This document shows, piece after piece, positions 43,903-53,000 of a DNA stretch of 64,000 nt. A program made the position numbers and the translations under genes. The stretch lies in contig NZ_JAENWM010000003.1 of the NCBI RefSeq assembly GCF_016650035.1, forward strand, positions 1 to 64,000, given 5' to 3'. Origin of the DNA: Clostridium sp. (lineage in GTDB: Bacteria; Bacillota; Clostridia; Clostridiales; Clostridiaceae). The notes under the pieces are model-generated. The model had not been told where the DNA came from, did not search any database, and was given only the letters and a program-made list of their open reading frames with translations. How positions within the stretch are numbered: the first letter of the stretch is position 1; the number at the start of each line of letters is the position of its first letter.

Positions 43903-43948
43903 AAGGAAGCAACATGACTTAAACCTCATAGTTACTTCCTATTTTTTA
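43903..43948 (+). terminator. Terminator after tail chaperone
   Basis: AGGAAG (43904-43909) and CTTCCT (43935-43940) with inner AAC/GTT pairing, followed by TTTTTT. It separates the virion operon from the inserted island. Confidence 0.8.
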
Positions 43949-44145
43949 ACCACATCATATAAAATTGGTGTTTTAAAATGTTATTAGATAGTTTAACTTA
44001 TGGTATATTTTATTAATTTATAGTTGACTATATTGTATTATAGGTGTAAAGTAATAAATATATAATAATTAAAAAGTTTAGTGTATTTTATCCTTCTATT
44101 GGACATACTATAGTAATATATGTATTTAATTTGGAGGATGATATC

Positions 44146-44316
44146 ATGAGTAAAGATAAAAATAAGACTAATGGGGAGACGAGTAATATGGAAATGAGAA
44201 AAGATAACACTACAACACAAAATACTTACAAGAAAGCAAATAGGTCAGTTATTGCTGCATCTATAAAAAAATGTACAAAACAGTATAAAAAAGCTTTAAG
44301 GAATTTGGCTAAATAA
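44146..44316 (+). CDS. Hypothetical basic protein, 56 aa
   Basis: The start is the ATG 8 bases after GGAGG (product MSKDKNKTNGETSNMEMRKD...). Lys-rich with a basic C-terminal helix (IKKCTKQYKKALRNLAK). First gene of the island between chaperone and tape measure. No family recognised. Confidence 0.6.
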   Translation: MSKDKNKTNGETSNMEMRKDNTTTQNTYKKANRSVIAASIKKCTKQYKKALRNLAK

Positions 44317-44348
44317 AGTAATAATTAACGTATAAAGGAGGAGTATTT

Positions 44349-44543
44349 ATGGAATCTTTAATATTTAAACCTTCTGATAAAAAACTTATCGAAGCTGGAA
44401 ATAGACGAAATAGTAGACTTGCGAAATTAAAAAATAGTTATTATACTCAACAACAAGTAAATGAAAGAAATAATGTCGAACTGGAAGTTTTTCAATATAT
44501 GACGTTATTACAAGATAGAGTAAAAGAATGTATTTGTTTATGA
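44349..44543 (+). CDS. Hypothetical protein, possible antitoxin partner, 64 aa
   Basis: Helical, charged (PSDKKLIEAGNRRNSRLAKL...). Ends in a stop that overlaps the next gene's ATG (ATGA). Position and coupling resemble a small antitoxin, but no antitoxin family is visible, so this stays a suggestion. Confidence 0.55.
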   Translation: MESLIFKPSDKKLIEAGNRRNSRLAKLKNSYYTQQQVNERNNVELEVFQYMTLLQDRVKECICL

Positions 44544-44986
44544 GTAATAAATATTATAAAAGTATTGAAGATATAAAGGATAATCGCACATTTATTTTCG
44601 GACAAATCTGGCAAGTAAAAGATGAGTTAATATCAATTCCCAATGCGGATAGATTAAATAATAGGAATTTACATTTTTCTAGGTGTATTATAATTGTTCA
44701 AAATAATCTTAATAATTTTAATCCTGAAAGTGTGATTATTTCAGTGGCTCCAATTTCATCAAGAACAGATTGCGAAAGAGAAAACGATGTGATTCTATTA
44801 AAGGATAAAGACGAAGTAAAAGAAGACAGTATTATAATGTTAGATTATATTCAGCCTTTATTAAAAATAGATTTGTACAGATGTGTTGGCGAGATTTCAG
44901 AAGAAAGTAAATATGATGTATATTTTAATATATCCAATATGTTTGGTTATGCTTCTAAGGAAGTTGCAGCTACTGAAGAAGAATAA
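44540..44986 (+). CDS. MazF/PemK-like protein, 148 aa
   Basis: The start is the ATG overlapping the previous stop. FIFGQIWQV near residue 20 and the following CIIIVQNN...VIISVAPISS segment match the MazF/PemK barrel (GDIxxV and RPVxIVQN patterns). These enzymes cut RNA as toxins. A coupled small gene sits upstream. A domesticated host-interaction protein is an alternative; the first strand is somewhat divergent. Confidence 0.6.
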   Translation: MSNKYYKSIEDIKDNRTFIFGQIWQVKDELISIPNADRLNNRNLHFSRCIIIVQNNLNNFNPESVIISVAPISSRTDCERENDVILLKDKDEVKEDSIIMLDYIQPLLKIDLYRCVGEISEESKYDVYFNISNMFGYASKEVAATEEE

Positions 44987-45094
44987 AAGTCCAAGCTTTA
45001 GCTTCTGATTAATTTCAGGGAGTAACGGAAATAAAGAATATTACTCAATTTTAAGTTAAGCCAAATTAGATTAAAGATAAATAAAGATAGCCTA

Positions 45095-45123
45095 TTGACA
45101 TGTTCTAAATAATGGACTATACT
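45095..45123 (+). promoter_or_regulatory. Promoter of type III toxin-antitoxin locus
   Basis: TTGACA (45095-45100), 17-base spacer, TATACT (45118-45123). Transcription would start about 15 bases before the first RNA repeat. Confidence 0.82.
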
Positions 45124-45145
45124 TTTATTTAATAAAACAATTAAA

Positions 45146-45264
45146 TTTAATACATGGTGATTCACTACCATTCAAAAATGTGAGGTTTAATGCAGGGTGA
45201 TTCGCTACCTATAAAAATGCGAGGTTTAATGCAAAAGGGTTAGATTAATTTCTAGCTCTTTTTT
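45146..45264 (+). ncRNA. ToxI-like antitoxin RNA repeats with terminator
   Basis: Two tandem units, 45146-45185 (40 nt) and 45186-45224 (39 nt), share TTTAATRCA...GGTGATTC.CTACC...AAAAATG.GAGG. A partial third unit follows to 45233. Within units TCAC/GTGA and TCGC/GCGA pair with a compensating change. A terminator (stem 45237-45258, T-run to 45264) separates repeats from the toxin. This is the layout of type III systems, where the toxin cuts the transcript into repeat RNAs that inhibit it. Co-variation is observed; inhibition is inferred. Confidence 0.78.
45237..45264 (+). terminator. Terminator between ToxI-like repeats and toxin gene
   Basis: GGGTTAG pairs with CTAGCTC (one or two wobbles) followed by TTTTTT. 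Partial read-through would set the antitoxin-to-toxin ratio. Confidence 0.7.
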
Positions 45265-45280
45265 ACTACAAAGGGGAAAT

Positions 45281-45805
45281 ATGTGCAATTTAAAGTTTTA
45301 TGAAATAGATATAGATTATGTAAAATACTTAAAAATTTTTGATAGGCAAGTACCTGACTTAGAATATCAATCAAACAATAAGTTCTCATGTGGAATAGTT
45401 TATACTATTAATGAATTTGATTATTTTGCTCCTGTTTCATCTTTTAAAGTAAAGCAAAAGACAAACTTTGTAATCAAAGACAATAACGAAGCTATTAGTT
45501 CTATTAGATTTTGTTTTATGTTTCCAGTACCAAAAGATAAATACAAATTATGTGACTTTAATAGTAAAAAACAAACTTATAAAGATTTAGTTAATGCTGA
45601 ATATGAATATTGTAAATCAAATGTTACTGAAATACAAACATTGGCAGAAAAAGTATATAAAATTGGTTCAAATAGAAATCATCCTTTGGCATATACCTGT
45701 TGTGATTTTAAACTATTAGAGCGAACAATGCAAGATTATATTCAATTACAAGAAATTAAAAAACTAGATGAAGTTGCGGTGACGGTAGAACGAGAAGATA
45801 ACTAA
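45281..45805 (+). CDS. ToxN/AbiQ-like type III toxin, 174 aa
   Basis: N-terminus CNLKFYEIDIDYVKYLKIFD and then RQVPDLEYQ, an FSCGIVYTINEFDYFAPVSSF strand pair and a KTNFVIKD segment follow the ToxN pattern (KFYxIxxxYIxYLxxxD...VPN...GIVxxIxxxxYxAPLTS). ToxN endoribonucleases share the MazF-like fold and are the protein half of type III systems. Size (about 170) is normal. Repeats and terminator directly upstream complete the locus. AAGGGG ribosome site. Confidence 0.8.
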   Translation: MCNLKFYEIDIDYVKYLKIFDRQVPDLEYQSNNKFSCGIVYTINEFDYFAPVSSFKVKQKTNFVIKDNNEAISSIRFCFMFPVPKDKYKLCDFNSKKQTYKDLVNAEYEYCKSNVTEIQTLAEKVYKIGSNRNHPLAYTCCDFKLLERTMQDYIQLQEIKKLDEVAVTVEREDN

Positions 45806-45820
45806 ATAAAAATGTACAAG

Positions 45821-45846
45821 CCTCTGATTAATTTCAGGGGTTTTTA
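45821..45846 (+). terminator. Terminator after toxin gene
   Basis: CCTCTGA-TTAATT-TCAGGGG followed by TTTTT. A similar hairpin without a T-run lies before the promoter, at about 45014-45035. Confidence 0.8.
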
Positions 45847-45951
45847 TTATGTAGAAAATTAAACTGTTATTTTTCTTATGTATTGTATAATATAACCATC
45901 ATAGTGTATAATAAAACTATTAAGTAATAATTAAATGGAGGATTACAATAT

Positions 45952-46365
45952 ATGCGAAAACTAATAATAATATTTAGTATCATGTTATTGTGTGTAGGAT
46001 TATTTGGATGTGCTGAGAGTGGGGATTTGAAAATACCGAGTAACTTAGAATTAAAGGATGAATATAAAAATTCAGTTAGTACAATATATACAGATAATTT
46101 TATAGAATATACAAAACACGCAATAAATATGTATGAGAATATTAATACAATTAATAAAGATGACCTAAAAAAAGACAACTCTTTGTTTGATACTTTATTT
46201 GATAGTAAAGAAGGTTCTAAAATATCAGAATCAGAAATGTTTTTAGGAACAAAGGTGGCAAGTCTTAGTTTTGATATAGCTATGTATACAATAGGATCTG
46301 ATTCAGAAGAAGATAAAATGAAAATAAATGAAGAAATGAAAGCAGTTTTAGATTTATATAAATAA
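45952..46365 (+). CDS. Phage lipoprotein A, 137 aa
   Basis: A signal peptide MRKLIIIFSIMLLCVGLFGC ends in a lipobox (LFGC at 17-20), so the mature protein is lipid-anchored outside the membrane. The body (LKIPSNLELKDEYKNSVST...) is helical and acidic. It is paralogous to the next gene. Phage lipoproteins expressed in lysogens often block infection by related phages. Role here inferred. Confidence 0.75.
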   Translation: MRKLIIIFSIMLLCVGLFGCAESGDLKIPSNLELKDEYKNSVSTIYTDNFIEYTKHAINMYENINTINKDDLKKDNSLFDTLFDSKEGSKISESEMFLGTKVASLSFDIAMYTIGSDSEEDKMKINEEMKAVLDLYK

Positions 46366-46425
46366 AATTATGCAAGTATGAATTATTATAAATGGTTAAA
46401 TAATAATTTATTGGAGGTACAATAC

Positions 46426-46854
46426 ATGGGAAAGAAAATAATAATCATATTTAGTATTATGATGTTGTCAATTATGATGTTTGGATGTGCTACTGATAGT
46501 TTAAAAATACCTAATAAATTAGAATTGAAAGATGAATATAGGGATAGTGTTAGTACAGTATATGCAGATAATTTTAATAATTGTACATCCCATGCAATTT
46601 ATATGTACAAGAATATTGAAAATTTAAGTATGGATAATTCAAGTCTTGATGATTTAAGAAAATCTAATTCCTTGTATAAAACTCTATTTAATAGCAAAGA
46701 TGGTTCAGATTTATCAGATACAGAAAAAATTTTAACTGGTAAGATTCTTGATATTACAGGAGATATGATTGTAATTAGTGGTGATGAATTAAAGGAAAAG
46801 TATAAAACAGAACTAATAGAGCATATGAAATTACTTTTAGATTTATATAAATAA
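46426..46854 (+). CDS. Phage lipoprotein B, paralogue, 142 aa
   Basis: The start is the ATG after TTGGAGG (product MGKKIIIIFSIMMLSIMMFGC, lipobox MFGC). The longer upstream frame is discarded. Shares LKIP.KLELKDEYRDSVST and a C-terminal LLLDLYK with lipoprotein A, so it is a tandem duplicate. Directly upstream of the tape measure promoter. An exclusion role by interference with DNA injection is plausible but unproven. Confidence 0.75.
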   Translation: MGKKIIIIFSIMMLSIMMFGCATDSLKIPNKLELKDEYRDSVSTVYADNFNNCTSHAIYMYKNIENLSMDNSSLDDLRKSNSLYKTLFNSKDGSDLSDTEKILTGKILDITGDMIVISGDELKEKYKTELIEHMKLLLDLYK

Positions 46855-46862
46855 AATATTCG

Positions 46863-46895
46863 ATAGAGTTGATTTTAATAATTAGCTCTATTTTT
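46863..46895 (+). terminator. Terminator ending the cargo island
   Basis: ATAGAG and CTCTAT close a stem followed by TTTTT. It separates the lipoproteins from the tape measure promoter. Confidence 0.75.
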
Positions 46896-46930
46896 GTGCG
46901 TAAAATAAATATGATAATATTATGTTATTC

Positions 46931-46959
46931 TTGACAATTAAAGGATGACATTGCAATCT
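46931..46959 (+). promoter_or_regulatory. Tape measure promoter with leader motif
   Basis: TTGACA (46931-46936), 17-base spacer beginning ATTAAAGGATGACA, and a weak -10 CAATCT (46954-46959). Confidence 0.55.
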
Positions 46960-46960
46960 A

Positions 46961-46987
46961 AGAGTAGAAATTTATCTACTCTTTTTA
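46961..46987 (+). terminator. Attenuator-like hairpin before tape measure
   Basis: AGAGTAGA (46961-46968) pairs with TCTACTCT (46975-46982), then TTTT. It directly follows the promoter and precedes the ribosome site, so it can act as an attenuator. Confidence 0.65.
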
Positions 46988-47015
46988 TTTTAAAATTGAA
47001 AGGAGTAGATAATAT

Positions 47016-50000
47016 ATGGCAATAAACGGAAATAAATTATTAGGTAGATTAGAAATCGGTTTGGATCTGCTCAAATCTAACGCAACTGAGGCCAACAAAA
47101 TACTAGCATCTATAAGTGTAAAGAAAATGAATCTTAACATCATGGATGAACAAACTAAAACGAAAAATTTAGAAGCTATAAAATTAATTAGAAAACAAAT
47201 AGAAAGTGTAACAAACGTTGGAATCGACACATCGAAAATAAAAGCAAGTATGGATAAGTTAATAACTTCATTTAATGCTGTTAAACTTAATGGTAATACG
47301 GTAAGTGAAACATTTAAAACTAATTCAACACAAGCACAACAATGGGCTAGTGAAAATGTAAAAGCAGCTACTAAAGTAACGGATGCTTATAATAAAGCAC
47401 AACAAAAGTTAAAAGAAACTATGAAAACAACTACTAATAAAACTACAGGGCAACAAGTGACTACTGCTTCTACAAAAATAGTTACAAGCGAATCTAGTGC
47501 AGAATTAAATAAAATAACTTTAGCATATCAGAGGTTAAATCTCGAAAATAAGACAACTGTACAATCGCTTTTAGGTATGGCTACTCAGGTAAAAAAAACT
47601 ACTGAGAGATATGGATTATTAGGGACATCTTTAATATCTGCGAATGCTCAACAATTAAGATATCGTACTGAAGCTGAAAGGCTAACTCAAACTCAAGCTA
47701 GACAAACAGCTACTATTAATGCAGAAGCACAAGCTAGAGTTGTAGCAAACAATAAAATTATAGCATCTAATCAAAAAAGACAGTTGGCTACATTAGCAAT
47801 GTACACAAAAGAAACTTCTGCTCTTTCTAAATATGATAAGATGAGCCGTACATTAGCATCAGCAAGTGGTGAGGCTGGATTAGCTATGTCATCCTCTAGT
47901 AGTGGTACAACAATGTCGGATAGATTTAAGGTAAGTGGAGTATATGCATTAGCAGCACAGTCAATCTTTATGTTAAGAGCATCTATACGTAATTTAATTG
48001 AAACTAACAGAGATTATGAGGCTTCGATGGTGGATTTGGGAAGAGTAATTGGTGACGTTTCTAAGAAGGAATTAGAACTCTTTGGACAAGATTCAATAGA
48101 TAATGCAAAAAAATATGGTTTAGCATTAAATGAAATCCAAGATTCATATACTGCATTAGCTAAAGCAGGTGTAGATAAAGGTAATTTATCATCAATGGTA
48201 AATACTATTGCTTTAGGATTAAATACTTCCAATATAACATCCGGTCAACAAATGGCCGAACTACTAACTACCAGTATGAAACAAATGAACATAGAATTTT
48301 CAGAAAGTGAAAGGCTCTTAGACAGTTGGAATTATTTAGCAGATAAAACAGTTGCAGACACATCGGATTTTGCAGAAGCAATTTCGAAAGCTGGCGCTAC
48401 CAGCGCTAGTATGAATATATCTATCTCAGAATTAAATGGGATGGTAGCAGTTTTAAGTAATACTACGGGAGCCACAGGAACTGAAATAGGTTCAGCATTG
48501 AAGGCGATGGAGTCTCGTTTGCTTAGACCTCAGACATTAAACACGCTCAAGGAATACGGAATAGAAGTGATGGCTGATGAAAATCATTTCAAGAGTTTTG
48601 GAGAAATAATTCAACAAGTTTCAACAACATTAGATAAATTTGGAGAAAATACTGTAGAAAGTACCGATATACTTGAAAATTTAGGTGGAATTATGAGAAA
48701 AAACTGGATAAATTTGTTGTCCAGGGATTATGATCAGGTTGGCATTATGGCACAACAGAGTGCTGTAGAATCAATAGGTTACTCAGCTAAGAAATCAGAA
48801 GCTTCAATGGATACGTTAGATAAAAAAGTACAAGTTTTTAATGCAACAGTAAAAGAAATGTATGTTGGATTAGGTACAGGTGGATTACTCCCTCAATTAA
48901 AAGGCATAACTGAAATTGGAACTGGGATTGTAACATTAGCTGGTAAAGTTTCATCATTCTTATTTATATTGCTAGAAACTACAATAGCGGTTAAGACATT
49001 ATCATTTGGACTTAAAATGGTTACAGGTAGTAATTTAACACAATCTTTAGATAGAATGAATATGTCATTTAGTGCATTTGGCAAAAGTTTTCAAACTCAA
49101 ACAATGGCAACTAGAGCATATAATACTGCGTCAAAATCACTTCAAGCACAAATAATATCTGGTAATATAACCGCTCAAGAATCTGGTGCTATATTAGGTG
49201 TAGTAGGTACAAAATTAGGAGTAGCTACTACTGGAATAGTAACAATGAGTGCAGCCCAAGGAGCTCTAGATACAAGGCTGTTAGCCGGTCAGACACTTCA
49301 AGCATCATTAGATACTCAACTTGCTTCAGGTACTATAACAAGAGCGCAATATAATGCAGAAACATTAATGAGAACATATACAGAAACAGAATTAGCTGCT
49401 CAACTTGCATCTCATACTATAACTGAGGAAGCATATAATTTAGCTTTATTGCAACGTGGTACATTGGAAGCAAGTTTAAATAGACAAATTGTAGCTAAAA
49501 CTTTGACAGAGGCAGAAGCTAAAGTTATTTTAGATACAAAAATTTTATCAACAGAACAATATAATATATTAATGGCAGAACAAACAGCAACAATGGCTAC
49601 TTTATCTGCTACAGAAAAAGGTAAAATAGCTTCCGATCAAGCCTTGAATGCATCTCAAAAATCAGTAGCGGCATCTGCATTACTTATGAATTTAGCTATA
49701 ATGGCTGGAGTTGTTATATTAACAGTTATAGCATCAGCAGTTATGAAATATATACGTTCTCAAAAGGATTTGTCACAGAATATTGAGAGTGCAGTTACTT
49801 CATTAAAAACTGAATCAGATGCAATTAATGACTCACTTAAAGATTACGAGGAACTTGCAAATAAGACTTCGTTAACAACTGAAGAAAAAGAAAAATTATT
49901 AACTGCTACTCAAAATTTAATTAAGACCATTCCAGGAGCATCGGCTGTTATCAATGATGAAACTAAATCCTTCTCAGAACAGACAGAAGAGTTAAAGAAA

Positions 50001-53000
50001 TTATCAGCAGCTAAAAGGTTGATAGCATCAACTGCGGCTATGGAAGATATTGTTGATAAAAATTTTGATAAAGTTAAAGCTAATATCAAAGAGTATCAAG
50101 ATATGATAGATCTTCAAAATAGTCTAGCATCAGGCAAAGGTGCTGATTATCAATCTGCTATAGACAAGTTGACAAAAAATAATAAAGGTGGAACTACAGA
50201 AGATTTTGCTGCAACGGCTGTAATAAATAAAGCAAAAAAAAGTTTAGATGAGTATAAAACTAAATTAGTTGAAGCTCAAGGACAAATAATGGGAATAAAT
50301 GCCGTTTTTAAAGCCCAATATACAAATTTAGCAGAAGGATCAGGTGCACAGGAAACCGAAATAGCATTAATACTCAAACATGCAGATGCCATGTCAGAAA
50401 GTGGTAAGAATTTAGAAGGAATAAAAACTTATGCTTCTAATGCTATATACATGTTAAAAGATTTAGCTGAAGTTGAACCTTATAAAAACTTTTCGACATC
50501 TATGGAAGAGTTTAATAAAAAAACTGAACATACTACCGAAGAGGTAAATGCACAAATTGATAGTTTAGATAATTTCCAAAAAATTGCAAAAACTTTAAAA
50601 TTACCATTAGATGAAATATCTTTCTTTACAGAATTGCTTGCAGAACAAAAAATAGCATTAAAAGAAACAAAAACTTCTTTATCAGATGCAGCGGCACAGG
50701 CAAAACTTTCTGCACAAGAATTAAAAGTCCTAACGGATTCATTTGATACATCTATGGATTCTATAGGTGCATATAATAAACTTATGGATGAATATAACAC
50801 AAATGGACATTTCTCTGCTGAATCTATGAAGGAAATTATTGATAAACATCAAGAGTTAGCTCCATATTTAAGTAATGAACCATTACTTTATCAGAAAATA
50901 TCAGATGCTTTAGAATCTGAAAAGAAAACAGCAGACGAAACTTATATTTCAATGATGATGAATTCCGAAGATTTTTACACTGCTAATATCAAAGGGAACA
51001 CAGTTTTAACAAATGAATTAAATAAAAAATATAAAATAGATCTTGCTAATTTTAAGACACTAGCACAGGCAAAGAGTATAGTAGAACAAAATTTAATTAA
51101 ACAATTAGCAGGAGTATGGGCAAAATATTATCAAGTTCAAGCAGATGGAAGTGCTATATTAAATGCTATTGCTTGGGAAAAAGATAATGGTATTAAATCA
51201 AGTAGACTTTCAGATATGACTGACGAGCAAGCAAAATCCTTTACTGAGGCTCAAAAAAAAGTTCAGATATATAATGATAAAGTTAAAGAAATTGAAGATA
51301 GTTTTAAGAAAATTACGGGAGATTTTATACCTGCCACTTTAGACGACTATGGTAAAAAAATAGATGAAATAACTAAAGGAACAAAAGATTTAACTTCGGC
51401 AAATAAACAAGCTACAAATTCAATTAAAGATTATGAAAATGCAATAAAATCATTAGATAATCAACTTAAATTACTTGGCATTTCTCAATCAAAACTTATA
51501 CCAAATTCTCAAGCATATATTAACTCCCTTAGTAAAGAGGAAACTTTAATTAAAAAGAAAATTGATTTAACTAAACAATCTATTAAAGTTAATGAAGCCA
51601 ATGCTAAGTCAATGTTGAAACTAGAAGGAGCATCAACAAAATCTACTACAAGTCAAACTTCCTCATCTGGAAATTATGGTGGGCAATACGCTGGCGGTAA
51701 GTATAGTAGTCAGATAAATCAAGCTGGTTCAAAATATGGACTAGATCCTAATCTAATTGCAGCAATGATACAAACTGAATCAAGTTTCAATCCTAACGCA
51801 TATAATAAATCTTCTGGAGCAACTGGACTAGGACAATTCTTATCTTCAACAGCAAAAGATGAAGGACTTATTAATAGCTCAGGAGATCATAGAAGAAATG
51901 CAGAAGCTTCAATTGATGCCCTAGCTAAATATCTTGTTAAACGTATATCGTGGGCAGGTGGTGATGTAGAGAAAGGTATTAAAGGTTATGGAGAAGGCAC
52001 ACAAGCTTATCTAAATAAAGTCCTTAGTAATATGCCTAACAGTGGCAGTATTGGTTCTAGCTCTACAGGAGACTCTACTACAGATGGTGGTTCAGATAAA
52101 ATCCTAGCAGAAATTGAATCTCAGAAATCAGCATTAATCGACTTCCAAGAAGAATTAGCACAGTTTACTTATCAGAAACTTAATATTCAACTTGGAATGT
52201 TTGACGATAGAATTACAGCATCTAGTAAAAAAATAGCTATGCTTCAAACTGATGTAGAAATTACTTCCAATCTAGAGAGAGAAGTTATGCTGATGGGAAA
52301 AATACGGGAAGCTCTTATTACAGAAAGAACATTAATATATCAGAAAGGTGATTTTCTAGAAAAGGAAATTGATAGTAGAAAATATAATCTCGCTCAAGTT
52401 GCTGAGATGAAACTTGCCCTACAAGATGTTTTACAAGAAGAGAAGAATATACTAGTAGAAATTAATAATAATCGCGCTGCAATTAAAAGTCTTGCAATAG
52501 AACAAATGACATCACTTCTCAATAGTCAAAGAATCAGTTCAGAAATTGCTCTTAAACAGCAACAAGAGAATGAGAAAAATGCTCTAGCATCTTCCGTTTA
52601 TGGAAATGGTGAGAAACGAACTATAACTGTAAATACAGAAATTGACAAAGAAGAACTGCAAAAGAAATACGATGATTTAGATATAACTGTTGAAGCTGGC
52701 GCAGGTAAAACTGGTACTAATAGAAAAGAAACATTAAAAATGAACGAGGCTGTCCTGGAAAGTAGAATTGCAGAAGACGTAATAAAAGCATATGACAAAG
52801 AAAATGAAAAACAACAGAATGCTATTCAAGATCAGATTGATAGCTTGAATAAAGAAAATGATTTACAAGCAGAAATTGAAACTCGTTTAAAAAATCAAAA
52901 TGACTTAATAGAAAAACAAACTGCATTGCAAGAAGTAAAAGAAAATAAGAATATCCAATCTCTAACAAAGAATCAAGATGGAAGTTTTCAATTTAAATAT

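Noticed and set aside
45146..45233. Possible CRISPR array
   Set aside because: Only two to three directly adjacent units without unique spacers and no cas genes; the layout fits a type III antitoxin RNA.
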